A stretch of DNA of 48,697 bases from Bacteroides sp. CAG:709. Its GTDB lineage: Bacteria; Bacteroidota; Bacteroidia; Bacteroidales; UBA932. Both the position numbers and the translations under genes were made by a program. Shown in pieces: positions 27,129 to 40,429 of this stretch (within the stretch, counting starts at the first letter, position 1; each line of letters begins with the position of its first letter). The DNA is taken from the NCBI GenBank assembly GCA_000434935.1, contig FR882165.1:1-48697 (forward strand), given 5' to 3'. Under the pieces are notes generated by a model that was given only the letters and a program-made list of their open reading frames with translations, searched no databases and was not told where the DNA came from.

Positions 27129-27200
27129 AGGGGCATAGTATAAGGGCTAGTATAGTGGTCTCCAAAACCATTGATGGGAGTTCGAATCTCTCTGCCCCTG
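27129..27200 (+). tRNA. tRNA-Trp (anticodon CCA)
   Basis: A 72-base cloverleaf with acceptor AGGGGCA/TGCCCCT and discriminator G, anticodon loop CTCCAAA (CCA) closed by GTGGT/ACCAT, and T-arm GAGTTCGAATCTC. It stands between tuf and secE, a placement also seen in other bacterial phyla. Confidence 0.95.
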
Positions 27201-27281
27201 CTAATATCAAAGGTTACGATTTGGTAATGTTTAACAGACTCTGCGCAAGCTTCCAACAAGCAGTGTCCATTAAAAGAAAAG

Positions 27282-27470
27282 ATGAGAAAGTTCATTAACT
27301 ATGTGAAAGGGTCATTCGACGAGCTCACCAACAAGGTGACTTGGCCGACCTGGGCAAAGCTTCAGAGTGCTGCTCTGCTTGTCATGGTCGCTACTGTCAT
27401 CATCGCGGCTGTGCTTTTTGTCATTGACTACATTTTCCAGTATCTGATGACAGCAATCTACACGTTGTAA
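27282..27470 (+). CDS. secE: Preprotein translocase subunit SecE
   Basis: The 62-residue single-helix form of SecE, a core part of the SecYEG channel in the inner membrane. It has the conserved amphipathic piece ELTNKVTWPTW followed by one hydrophobic helix (about residues 27-55). The short length is normal outside the Enterobacteria. It starts 81 bases after tRNA-Trp, and nusG follows 16 bases later. Confidence 0.95.
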   Translation: MRKFINYVKGSFDELTNKVTWPTWAKLQSAALLVMVATVIIAAVLFVIDYIFQYLMTAIYTL

Positions 27471-27486
27471 TTTTTTTATCATTACC

Positions 27487-28059
27487 ATGGGCGAGAAAAA
27501 ATGGTACGTCCTTAGGACTGCAGGAAGCAAAGAGAAGAAAGTCAAAGAGTACCTCGATAAAGAGATCGAGAGGAGCACTGATTTGCAGAAAGAGATTTCG
27601 CAGGTTCTTGTTCCCCTTGAGAAGAAATACACAGTCAAGAACGGAAAAAGAGTTGCTACAGAGAAGATTCTTTTCCCGGGCTATGTTTTTATTGAGGCTG
27701 AACTTGGCAAGGATTCCGATTACCTTATCCGCAGTCACGTGATTCCTGGTCTGGCAGGATTCCTTTCAGAGAAATCTGATGATTCCAAGAGTCAGGGAGA
27801 GAAAGTAGCGGTCCCGCTACGCGATGAGGAGGTCAAGAGACTTCTGGGTCAGCAGGACGAACAGACAGTGACCGCGGCAGAAACGGAAGTAGACTATCAG
27901 GTCGGCGATTCTGTCAAGATTACTGACGGACCGTTCAGTGGTTTCGATGGTACAGTGGATGAGATTGCAGTCGACAGAAGCAAAATAAAGGTAATAGTTA
28001 TGATCTTCGGCAGAAAAACTCTGCTTGAGCTCAACTTTAATCAAGTAACTAAAGAATAA
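27487..28059 (+). CDS. nusG: Transcription termination/antitermination factor NusG
   Basis: A 190-residue transcription factor that binds RNA polymerase. The NGN domain (about 1-115) starts KWYVLRTAGSKEKKVKEYL and has KILFPGYVFIEA and IPGLAGFL. The C-terminal KOW domain (about 135-190) has VGDSVKITDGPFSGFDGTVDEI. It sits between secE and rplK, the near-universal order, with rplK starting 4 bases after its stop. Confidence 0.97.
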   Translation: MGEKKWYVLRTAGSKEKKVKEYLDKEIERSTDLQKEISQVLVPLEKKYTVKNGKRVATEKILFPGYVFIEAELGKDSDYLIRSHVIPGLAGFLSEKSDDSKSQGEKVAVPLRDEEVKRLLGQQDEQTVTAAETEVDYQVGDSVKITDGPFSGFDGTVDEIAVDRSKIKVIVMIFGRKTLLELNFNQVTKE

Positions 28060-28063
28060 AATC

Positions 28064-28507
28064 ATGGCAAAAGAAGTAACCGGATTCATTAAGCTCCAAA
28101 TCAAAGGCGGAGCAGCGAATCCTGCGCCACCAGTAGGACCGGCTCTCGGTTCTAAAGGTCTGAATATTATGGACTTCTGCAAGCAGTTTAATGCAGCAAC
28201 CCAGGGTTCTGCAGGAAAAGTGCTCCCAGTTGTCATCACAGTATTCTCAGACAAGTCGTTTACTTTCGTTGTAAAGCAGCCGCCAGTTGCGGTATCTCTT
28301 AAAGAGGCTGCGAAGATCCAGAAAGGATCAGGTGAACCTAACAGACAGAAGGTTGCAAGTGTATCATGGGATCAGATCAGGACAATTGCTGAAGGCAAGA
28401 TGGCTGATATGAACGCATTCACACTTAAATCAGCTATGACGATGGTTGCCGGAACAGCGAGAAGTATGGGTATCAAAGTAACCGGAACATTCCCGGCTGA
28501 CCTTTAA
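28064..28507 (+). CDS. rplK: 50S ribosomal protein L11
   Basis: A 147-residue protein of the large-subunit GTPase centre. It shows FIKLQIKGGAANPAPPVGPALGSKG at the N-terminus (split by the linker PVGPALG) and the C-terminal RNA-binding helix region ending RSMGIKVTG. First gene of the rplKAJL group. Confidence 0.98.
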   Translation: MAKEVTGFIKLQIKGGAANPAPPVGPALGSKGLNIMDFCKQFNAATQGSAGKVLPVVITVFSDKSFTFVVKQPPVAVSLKEAAKIQKGSGEPNRQKVASVSWDQIRTIAEGKMADMNAFTLKSAMTMVAGTARSMGIKVTGTFPADL

Positions 28508-28522
28508 TAATTCACATGCATT

Positions 28523-29221
28523 ATGAGCAAGATTTCAAAGAACATGAAGGCTGCCTTGGCAAAGTATGATCCGTCCAAGCAGTACGAACTTTCAGAAGCA
28601 TGCGGTATTCTTAAAGATTTTACTTATACCAAATTCGACGCTTCTGTTGAACTTATCGCAAATCTGGGTGTAGACCCTCGTAAAGCTAACCAGATGATCC
28701 GTGGCGTGGTTTCGCTCCCTCACGGAACAGGTAAAGTCACAAGAGTCCTCGTACTCTGTACTCCTGACAAGGAGGCTGAGGCTAAAGAGGCTGGTGCAGA
28801 CTATGTTGGTCTCGACGAGTATATCGAGAAGATCAAAGGCGGCTGGACTGATGTTGACGTTATCATCTGTACTCCATCTGTTATGGCAAAGGTCGGTATC
28901 ATCGGTCGTATCCTCGGTCCTAGAGGACTCATGCCGAACCCTAAGACTGGTACCGTTACAATGGCCGTAGGCAACGCTGTAAAGGAAGTCAAGGCAGGTA
29001 AGATTGATTTCAAGGTTGACAAGACCGGTATCATCCACGCTGCTATCGGAAAGGCATCTTTCACTCCTGAGCAGATTTATGACAATGCAAAGGTTGTAAT
29101 GTCAGCAATCCTCAAGTTGAAGCCACAGACTCTTAAAGGTACATACCTCAAAGGCGCAGCTATCTGCACCACAATGAGCCCTGGTATCAAACTCGACATC
29201 AAGACATTCAGTGCTGAATAA
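28523..29221 (+). CDS. rplA: 50S ribosomal protein L1
   Basis: A 232-residue protein of the L1 stalk. It has the motifs FDASVELIANLGVDPRKANQ and the segment GRILGPRGLMPNPKTGTV. It follows rplK by 15 bases. L1 is often the autoregulator of the L11 operon; no L1-target hairpin was looked for in detail. Confidence 0.98.
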   Translation: MSKISKNMKAALAKYDPSKQYELSEACGILKDFTYTKFDASVELIANLGVDPRKANQMIRGVVSLPHGTGKVTRVLVLCTPDKEAEAKEAGADYVGLDEYIEKIKGGWTDVDVIICTPSVMAKVGIIGRILGPRGLMPNPKTGTVTMAVGNAVKEVKAGKIDFKVDKTGIIHAAIGKASFTPEQIYDNAKVVMSAILKLKPQTLKGTYLKGAAICTTMSPGIKLDIKTFSAE

Positions 29222-29236
29222 TAAAAATTCAATGTT

Positions 29237-29767
29237 ATGAGAAAAGAATTGAAAGCCCAGATAATTGAATCTATCTCAGCACAGATCAAGGAGACTCCTA
29301 ATTTCTACATTACCGATATCTCCGGTCTCAATGCTGAACAGACAACAAAGCTCCGCCGCGCTTGTTTCGAGGCCGGCATCAAGCTTACAGTAGTAAAGAA
29401 CACACTCTTCCATCACGTTATCAAAGAACTGAATAACGAGGAAATCAATACTCTTGCATGCACACTTGAGGGAAACACTGCAATCATGTACACAGAGGTT
29501 GCAAATGCTCCTGCAAAGCTCATCAAGAAGTTCCAGAAAGATGGTTTCGAGAAACCTGCACTTAAAGGTGCTTATGTTCAGGAGTGCGCTTTCGTAGGTG
29601 CTGACAAGCTCGAAGAGCTCGCATCCATCAAGTCCAAAGAGGAACTCCTCGGGGACATCATCGGTCTTCTCCAGTCTCCAGCGAAGAACGTTGTTTCTGC
29701 TCTTCAGTCAGCAGGCGACAAACTCGCAGGAATCGTCAAGACCCTTTCAGAAAAAGAAGAGAAATAA
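29237..29767 (+). CDS. rplJ: 50S ribosomal protein L10
   Basis: A 176-residue stalk base protein. It has the N-terminal RNA-binding part (NFYITDISGLNAEQTTKLRR, 'KLTVVKNTLFHHVI') and a C-terminal helix for L7/L12 dimers (VVSALQSAGDKLAGIVKTL). It follows rplA by 15 bases and precedes rplL. Confidence 0.98.
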   Translation: MRKELKAQIIESISAQIKETPNFYITDISGLNAEQTTKLRRACFEAGIKLTVVKNTLFHHVIKELNNEEINTLACTLEGNTAIMYTEVANAPAKLIKKFQKDGFEKPALKGAYVQECAFVGADKLEELASIKSKEELLGDIIGLLQSPAKNVVSALQSAGDKLAGIVKTLSEKEEK

Positions 29768-29797
29768 GTATAAACAATTTAAATATTATCATTTATT

Positions 29798-30175
29798 ATG
29801 GCAGATGTAAAAGCACTTGCAGAAGAGTTGGTTAACCTTTCTGTAAAAGACGTTCAGGAACTTGCTAAGGTTCTTAAGGAAGAGTACGGTATCGAGCCTG
29901 CTGCAGCAGCAGTTGCAGTTGCAGCTCCAGTTGCTGGCGGCGAGGCTGCAGCAGCAGAGCAGACAGAGTTCGACGTTATCCTCAAGTCAGCTGGTGACGC
30001 TAAACTTAACGTTATCAAGACTGTCAAGGATCTCCTCGGCCTCGGCCTTAAGGAGGCAAAGGAACTTGTCGACAAGGCTCCAGGTGCAACTTTGAAAGAG
30101 AAAGTATCTAAGGCAGAAGCAGAGCAGATCAAATCTACTCTTGAGGAAGCTGGTGCTGAAGTTGAGGTTAAATAA
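29798..30175 (+). CDS. rplL: 50S ribosomal protein L7/L12
   Basis: A 125-residue stalk protein with an N-terminal dimerisation helix, an Ala/Val-rich hinge (AAAAVAVAAPVAGGEAAAAE) and the conserved C-terminal factor-binding domain (EFDVILKSAGDAKLNVIK, GLGLKEAKELVDKAPG). A strong hairpin follows before rpoB. Confidence 0.98.
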   Translation: MADVKALAEELVNLSVKDVQELAKVLKEEYGIEPAAAAVAVAAPVAGGEAAAAEQTEFDVILKSAGDAKLNVIKTVKDLLGLGLKEAKELVDKAPGATLKEKVSKAEAEQIKSTLEEAGAEVEVK

Positions 30176-30206
30176 CTTCGCTTCGCCCCTAGATGGGATC
30201 GAAATC

Positions 30207-30241
30207 AGGTTTAGAGCCGTCAGTAGGCTCTAAACCTTTTT
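30207..30241 (+). terminator. Strong terminator-like hairpin (attenuator) between rplL and rpoB
   Basis: A perfect 12-bp stem AGGTTTAGAGCC/GGCTCTAAACCT with a 7-base loop (GTCAGTA) is followed by TTTTT. It lies 31 bases after rplL and 38 bases before the rpoB ATG. Partial termination here would give more ribosomal protein than RNA polymerase, as the rplL-rpoB attenuator does in E. coli. Confidence 0.85.
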
Positions 30242-30278
30242 GTCGTATTTAAGTTTTTCTCTATTTCAAAGGCAGAAT

Positions 30279-33200
30279 ATGTCAAATAAGACTACCAATA
30301 AACGAATAAATTTCGCCACATCAAAAATCCTGGATTATCCGGATCTTCTTGAGGTGCAGCTGAAATCATTCAAGGATTTCTTCCAGCTTGACACCACCCC
30401 TGAAAACAGAAAAAACGAAGGTCTTTACCAAGTATTCCAGGAAATATTTCCGATCGAAGATACGAGGAACAACTACAAGCTTGAGTTTATCGATTATTTC
30501 ATCGATCCGCCTCAGTATTCGATTGAAGAGTGTCTTGAGAGAGGTCTGACGTATAACGTTCCTCTGAAGGCAAAACTCCGCCTTTCTTGCAGCGATCCGG
30601 AGCACGAAGACTTCGATACCAAGGTTCAGGATGTATATCTAGGAAACATTCCGTACATGACACCTGGCGGTACCTTCGTGGTCAATGGATCAGAGCGAAT
30701 CATCGTATCACAGCTCCACAGGTCTCCGGGCGTGTTCTTCGACCAGACATTGCACGCGAACGGAACCAAGCTCTACTCTGCCAGAATCATTCCTTTCAAG
30801 GGCTCATGGATCGAGTTCGCAACTGACATCAACAATGTCATGTATGCTTACATCGACCGTAAGAAGAAGCTTCCTGTAACCACATTGCTCAGGGCAATCG
30901 GTTTCGATGCGGACAAGGATATCATCAATATCTTCGGTCTTGCGGAGGAAGTTGACGCTACGCCTGAGAATCTTCAGGCCAATATGGGCAGAAAGCTTGC
31001 AGCCAAGGTCCTGAAAACTTGGAATGAGGACTTCGTGGACGAAGATACAGGAGAAGTCATTCCTATCGAGCGTACTACACCTGTTGTCGAAAGAGGTGAG
31101 ATCATCGATGAGGAGACTATCCAGAAACTTACTGATGCAGAGATCAAGACTGTCCTTCTCCAGAAGGATGAGTCAAGTGACAATGAGTATGCCATCATCT
31201 ACAACACTCTGCAGAAGGATCCGACCAATACGGAAAAAGAAGCAGTTTATTACATCTACAAGCAGTTGCGTAACTCAGAACCACCTGATGAGGCAACCGC
31301 CCGCGATGTCATTGACAAACTCTTCTTCTCCGAGAAGAGATATGACCTCGGAGCTGTCGGCCGTTACCGTTTGAACAAGAAGCTCAGCCTGACGACAGAC
31401 CCTGAACTTCGTGTCCTCACGAATACCGACATCATCGAGATTATCAAATATCTCATCCAGCTTATCAATTCAAAAGCTACCGTGGATGATATCGACCATT
31501 TGAGCAACAGACGTGTAAGGACTGTAGGTGAGCAGCTTGCAAACCAGTTCAGCGTAGGTCTGTCCAGAATGGCGAGGACAATCCGCGAAAGAATGAACGT
31601 CAGGGACAGCGAACAGTTTATCCCTATCGACTTGATCAATTCGAAGACATTGTCTTCAGTGATCAATTCATTCTTCGGTACCAGCCAGCTTTCTCAGTTC
31701 ATGGACCAGACCAACCCTCTTGCCGAGGTGACGCACAAACGTCGTCTTTCTGCGTTGGGTCCCGGCGGTCTTTCACGAGACAGGGCAGGTTTCGAGGTTC
31801 GAGACGTTCACTATACACATTACGGAAGACTTTGTCCTATCGAGTCTCCTGAGGGACCTAACATCGGTCTTATCTCATCTCTTTGCGTTTATGCGAAGAT
31901 CGATGACCTCGGATTCATTGAGACTCCTTACCGCAAGGTTGAAAACGGAAAGGTAGATCTTTCCGATGCCGGTTGGAAATTCATGAGCGCCGAGGAGGAG
32001 GAAGACAAACTCGTTTCTCTTGCCAATGTGAAGATGGACGACGACGGAACTATCGAGGAAGACAGAATCCAGTGCCGTCTTGAGGCCGATTTCCCTGTAG
32101 TGTCCAAAGAAGAGGTCAACTACATGGACGTTGCTCCTAACCAGATGGCTTCCGTGGCAGCGTCACTTATTCCGTTCCTTGAGCATGATGACGCCCACCG
32201 TGCATTGATGGGTGCGAACATGATGCGTCAGGCCGTTCCGCTTCTCAAACCTCAGTCTCCTATCGTAGGTACCGGTCTTGAGGAGAGAGTCTGCATCGAC
32301 TCCAGGACACAGGTAATGGCCGAGAGGGCCGGTGAGGTGGTTTACGTGGATGCAAATGAAATCCATGTGAAGTATGACTGCACGGATGACGAGAAATTCG
32401 TGAGATTCTCTCCGGATATCACCGTATATCACCTTCCTATATATAGAAGGACGAACCAGAGCACCACAATCTGCCTGAAGCCTATCGTAAGAAAGGGCGA
32501 CAAGGTGGTTGCAGGTCAGGTCATGACCGAGGGTTATGCCACCCAGAACGGCGAGCTTGCACTCGGAAGAAACCTCATGGTAGCGTTCATGCCTTGGAAG
32601 GGTTATAACTATGAGGATGCTATCGTGCTGTCAGAGAAGATGGTACGTTGGGATATCCTTACATCAGTCCATGTTGACGAATACATTACCGAAGTCCGTG
32701 AGACAAAGCGTGGTATGGAGGAACTTACTTCCGATATCCCGAATGTCAGCGAAGACGCTACCAAAAACCTGGATGAGAACGGTATCGTAAGAGTCGGTGC
32801 TCATATCGAGCCGGGCGACATCATGGTCGGCAAGATCACTCCTAAGGGAGAGAGCGACCCTTCACCGGAGGAGAAACTTCTCCGTGCCATCTTCGGCGAC
32901 AAGGCCGGCGACGTGAAGGATGCTTCACTCAAGGCCAATCCTTCACTTAGCGGAACTGTCATCAAGACAGCGCTTTACGCGAAGGTTGCGAAAGAAGGTA
33001 ACCGCAAGGGTGCAAGGGCTGAGCTGAAGTTGCGTGTCGAAAGCATTGAAGAAGACTTCAACAAGAAGGCTGAGTCATTGTACGCCAAATTCTTCGAGAA
33101 ACTTGTTGTTCTTGCCGACGGCAAGAAGAGCGCCGGAATCAGCGACCTGTATGGCGTGGAGATTATCCCGAAAGGTAAGGAAATCACTACCGCAATGCTC

Positions 33201-34100
33201 AGGAGTATCTCCGATTTCGACAATATCAACTCCAACAAGTGGACGGATGACGAAAAGACCAACGGAATGATCCGTGATCTCATCAACAACTACTGCATCG
33301 CTTACAAAGAGGCAGCAGCAGCCAACAAGAGAGCTCTCGACAAGGTCAAGATCGGTGACGAACTTTCCAACGGCGTGATGCAGCTTGCAAAAGTCTACAT
33401 TGCCAAGAAGAGAAAGATTACCGTCGGTGACAAGATGGCCGGACGTCACGGTAACAAGGGTATCGTAGCGAAGATCGTAAGGGAGGAGGATATGCCGTTC
33501 CTTGAGGATGGTACTCCTGTGGACATTGTCCTGAACCCTCTCGGTGTGCCTTCACGTATGAACCTCGGACAGATTTACGAGACAGTTCTCGGATGGGCAG
33601 GCGCGAAACTCGGATTGAAGTTCAGTACACCTATTTTCGACGGTGCGAGCCTTGATGAGATTTGCAACTACACTGACAAGGCAGGTCTTCCTAGATATGG
33701 CAGCACACATCTGAGAGATGGTGGTACAGGTGACTGGTTCGATCAGTTTGCTACGGTCGGTATCATCTATATGATCAAACTCGGTCACATGGTTGACGAC
33801 AAGATGCACGCCAGATCCATCGGTCCATACTCATTGATTACTCAGCAGCCTCTCGGAGGTAAGGCGCAGTTCGGAGGACAGCGTTTCGGAGAGATGGAGG
33901 TGTGGGCGCTCGAAGCATTCGGCGCAGCAAACGCACTTCAGGAAATCCTTACTGTCAAGTCCGATGATGTCTCAGGAAGGTCCAAGACTTACGAGGCTAT
34001 CGTCAAGGGCGAACCGATGCCTACACCGGGTATCCCTGAATCTCTGAATGTGCTCCTGCACGAGCTCAGAGGTCTCGGACTTAAAGTGACTCTTGATTAA
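30279..34100 (+). CDS. rpoB: DNA-directed RNA polymerase subunit beta
   Basis: The 1273-residue beta subunit. The rifampicin-binding cluster reads SQLSQFMDQTNPLAEVTHKRRLSALGPGG and keeps the Asp, His and Ser whose mutation gives resistance in E. coli. The lower part has GRHGNKGIVAKI and the C-terminal GGKAQFGGQRFGEMEVWALEAFGA. The ATG at 30279 is used; an in-frame TTG at 30240 overlaps the T-run of the upstream hairpin and is unlikely. Followed 26 bases later by rpoC. Length and domain order look normal for Bacteroidetes. Confidence 0.99.
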   Translation: MSNKTTNKRINFATSKILDYPDLLEVQLKSFKDFFQLDTTPENRKNEGLYQVFQEIFPIEDTRNNYKLEFIDYFIDPPQYSIEECLERGLTYNVPLKAKLRLSCSDPEHEDFDTKVQDVYLGNIPYMTPGGTFVVNGSERIIVSQLHRSPGVFFDQTLHANGTKLYSARIIPFKGSWIEFATDINNVMYAYIDRKKKLPVTTLLRAIGFDADKDIINIFGLAEEVDATPENLQANMGRKLAAKVLKTWNEDFVDEDTGEVIPIERTTPVVERGEIIDEETIQKLTDAEIKTVLLQKDESSDNEYAIIYNTLQKDPTNTEKEAVYYIYKQLRNSEPPDEATARDVIDKLFFSEKRYDLGAVGRYRLNKKLSLTTDPELRVLTNTDIIEIIKYLIQLINSKATVDDIDHLSNRRVRTVGEQLANQFSVGLSRMARTIRERMNVRDSEQFIPIDLINSKTLSSVINSFFGTSQLSQFMDQTNPLAEVTHKRRLSALGPGGLSRDRAGFEVRDVHYTHYGRLCPIESPEGPNIGLISSLCVYAKIDDLGFIETPYRKVENGKVDLSDAGWKFMSAEEEEDKLVSLANVKMDDDGTIEEDRIQCRLEADFPVVSKEEVNYMDVAPNQMASVAASLIPFLEHDDAHRALMGANMMRQAVPLLKPQSPIVGTGLEERVCIDSRTQVMAERAGEVVYVDANEIHVKYDCTDDEKFVRFSPDITVYHLPIYRRTNQSTTICLKPIVRKGDKVVAGQVMTEGYATQNGELALGRNLMVAFMPWKGYNYEDAIVLSEKMVRWDILTSVHVDEYITEVRETKRGMEELTSDIPNVSEDATKNLDENGIVRVGAHIEPGDIMVGKITPKGESDPSPEEKLLRAIFGDKAGDVKDASLKANPSLSGTVIKTALYAKVAKEGNRKGARAELKLRVESIEEDFNKKAESLYAKFFEKLVVLADGKKSAGISDLYGVEIIPKGKEITTAMLRSISDFDNINSNKWTDDEKTNGMIRDLINNYCIAYKEAAAANKRALDKVKIGDELSNGVMQLAKVYIAKKRKITVGDKMAGRHGNKGIVAKIVREEDMPFLEDGTPVDIVLNPLGVPSRMNLGQIYETVLGWAGAKLGLKFSTPIFDGASLDEICNYTDKAGLPRYGSTHLRDGGTGDWFDQFATVGIIYMIKLGHMVDDKMHARSIGPYSLITQQPLGGKAQFGGQRFGEMEVWALEAFGAANALQEILTVKSDDVSGRSKTYEAIVKGEPMPTPGIPESLNVLLHELRGLGLKVTLD

Positions 34101-34126
34101 TTACCATCAATTTGAATTGATATAAT

Positions 34127-38377
<4,251 letters not shown>

Positions 38378-38402
38378 CAGGTTACCTTCATAATAATTAT
38401 CG

Positions 38403-38434
38403 GGAGGTTCGTAGAAATACGAATCTCCTTTTTT
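38403..38434 (+). terminator. Intrinsic terminator of rpoBC
   Basis: An 11-bp stem GGAGGTTCGTA/TACGAATCTCC (one G-T pair) with a GAAA tetraloop, followed by six T. It closes the whole tuf-rpoC transcription unit. Confidence 0.9.
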
Positions 38435-38450
38435 GTCGCCTGATGTTCTG

Positions 38451-38484
38451 AAAAGCCCGACCATAATTGACTGTGGCCGGGCTT
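38451..38484 (-). terminator. Intrinsic terminator of purA
   Basis: On the - strand AAGCCCGGCCA pairs with TGGTCGGGCTT (one mismatch), followed by TTTT. It lies 27 bases past the purA stop and faces the rpoC terminator. Confidence 0.75.
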
Positions 38485-38510
38485 AAATAAAATATACCTA
38501 TTGTTTGAAC

Positions 38511-39770
38511 CTATCTTTCGATAGTAGCTTCACGATCAGGTCCTAGAGAAATGATCTTGATAGGAACCTTCAGGTAGTTCTCCATGAAACGGATATACTC
38601 CTTGAAAGTCTCCGGAAGTTCATCCTCTGTGCGGCAGCCGGTGAGATCCTGGTTCCATCCCTTGAATTCGGTGTATACAGGGGTGATTTTAGCCTCCGTA
38701 TCGAACGGAAACTGGTCGGTCTCCTTGCCGTCAATTATATAAGATGTGCAGACCTTGATGGTTTCGAAAGTATCGAGGCAGTCTGACTTCATCATGATGA
38801 GGTCGGTAACGCCGTCAATCATTACCGTATATTTCAATGCTACGAGGTCGAGCCAGCCGCATCTGCGCGGACGGCCTGTAACAGCGCCGAACTCATTGCC
38901 GATTTTACGAATCTTCTCGCCGGTCTCGTCGAACAGCTCCGTAGGGAACGGACCGCTGCCGACGCGTGTGCAATATGCCTTGAAGATACCATATACATGG
39001 CCCACTCTTGATGGAGCCACACCAAGTCCTGTGCAGACGCCGCCGACTGTAGTAGATGAGGAAGTTACATAAGGATATGAACCGTAGTCTATATCCAGAA
39101 GCGAACCCTGCGCGCCCTCTGCGAGCATAGGCTTCTCATCCAGCCAGTCGTTTACAAAGTACTCACAGTCAATGAGATTGAACTCCTTGAGGAATTCGAT
39201 TGCGCTCATCCACTCTGCTTCATCCTTTTCAGGATCGCACTCGAAGTTCAGGTCTTTGAGAAGCTGGAGGTGTCTGTTCTTGAGTTTCTCGAATCTTGCC
39301 TTGAAATCAGGAGCCAGGATGTCGCCTACACGGAGACCGTGACGGCTGATCTTGTCGGTATAGGTAGGTCCGATACCTTTCAATGTGGAGCCGATCTTGC
39401 TTTTTCCGGCAGCTGCTTCGTATGCCGCATCCAGAAGCCTGTGTGTAGGCAGGATAAGGTGAGCCTTCTTGGAAATGTTCAGTTTGGCCTTGGGGTCGAT
39501 GCCCATCTTGCTGATGTTGCCGCACTCCTCGCGGAATGTGATAGGGTCAAGAACCACACCGCTTCCGATGATGTTCGTGGAACCCTCCCTGAAAATGCCT
39601 GAAGGAATGCTTCTTACCACGAAGTTATGTCCATCGAAATGAAGTGAGTGGCCTGCATTAGGACCGCCTTGGAATCGTGCTACGGCAGGATATCTTCCTG
39701 CAAGTACATCCACGATTTTTCCTTTGCCCTCGTCTCCCCACTGAAGACCAAGAACTACGTCAAGTTTCAT
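38511..39770 (-). CDS. purA: Adenylosuccinate synthetase
   Basis: GTP-dependent first step from IMP to AMP, 419 residues. Visible motifs are the N-terminal LGLQWGDEGKGKIVD with the catalytic Asp, the PNAGHS His of the active site, GSTLKGIGPTYTDK and RVGSGPFPTEL. Length is typical. On the - strand after ssb (20-base gap), so they may share a transcript. Ends before a hairpin with a T-run. Confidence 0.98.
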   Translation of the reverse strand: MKLDVVLGLQWGDEGKGKIVDVLAGRYPAVARFQGGPNAGHSLHFDGHNFVVRSIPSGIFREGSTNIIGSGVVLDPITFREECGNISKMGIDPKAKLNISKKAHLILPTHRLLDAAYEAAAGKSKIGSTLKGIGPTYTDKISRHGLRVGDILAPDFKARFEKLKNRHLQLLKDLNFECDPEKDEAEWMSAIEFLKEFNLIDCEYFVNDWLDEKPMLAEGAQGSLLDIDYGSYPYVTSSSTTVGGVCTGLGVAPSRVGHVYGIFKAYCTRVGSGPFPTELFDETGEKIRKIGNEFGAVTGRPRRCGWLDLVALKYTVMIDGVTDLIMMKSDCLDTFETIKVCTSYIIDGKETDQFPFDTEAKITPVYTEFKGWNQDLTGCRTEDELPETFKEYIRFMENYLKVPIKIISLGPDREATIER

Positions 39771-39790
39771 ATTTTATTCAATTAAGATTT

Positions 39791-40345
39791 CTAGAATGGA
39801 AGATCGTCACCAGGATCACCTGCTGCCGGATATTCTGGAGCGGCAGGCTGTGCTGCAGGCTGGAAACCTGCCGGAGTCTGTGCCTGATATGCAGGCTGCT
39901 GAGGCTGCTGGTATGCCATGCCCGGCTGTGCCTGCTGGTATCCCTGCGGTTGCGGTGCAGGATAAGCGCCCGGCTGTGCCCCCGGATTGTCGGATTTGCG
40001 TCCGAGAAGCTGGATGGCATTGGCGATAATCTCTGTCCTGTACTGTTTCGCGCCGGCCTGATCGGTCCAAGACCTGGTCCTTATCTGACCTTCTACATAT
40101 ATCTGCGACCCTTTTCTGATATATTTCTCAGCAAGGTCTGCAAGTCCTCTCCACGCCACGATGTTGTGCCACTCCGTGTTCTCGCGGGTTTCCCCGTTTC
40201 TGTCGCGGAATCTCTCCGTGGTAGCCATGGTGAATTGTGCAACTTTAGGATTCGTGCCCGGCTGTGCGGACGGATTGTTCTCAAGGTAACGGACTTCCGG
40301 ATCTCTTCCCACGTTACCGATCAGCATTACTTTGTTCAATGACAT
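39791..40345 (-). CDS. ssb: Single-stranded DNA-binding protein
   Basis: 184 residues. The OB-fold (about 1-110) begins MSLNKVMLIGNVGRDPEVR and has WHNIVAWRGLADLAEKYIRKGSQIYVEG. A Gln/Pro/Ala/Gly-rich disordered linker follows. The acidic tip ends DPGDDLPF, the interaction tail for repair and replication partners. Located between aroE and purA on the same strand. Confidence 0.97.
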   Translation of the reverse strand: MSLNKVMLIGNVGRDPEVRYLENNPSAQPGTNPKVAQFTMATTERFRDRNGETRENTEWHNIVAWRGLADLAEKYIRKGSQIYVEGQIRTRSWTDQAGAKQYRTEIIANAIQLLGRKSDNPGAQPGAYPAPQPQGYQQAQPGMAYQQPQQPAYQAQTPAGFQPAAQPAAPEYPAAGDPGDDLPF

Positions 40346-40429
40346 GATATGTTTGTTTTATGTGTTTTCACAATACCTCTGCAAGTTAGCAAATTTTACC
40401 GATATGAGAAAAAATAACTTGCCTGAAGA

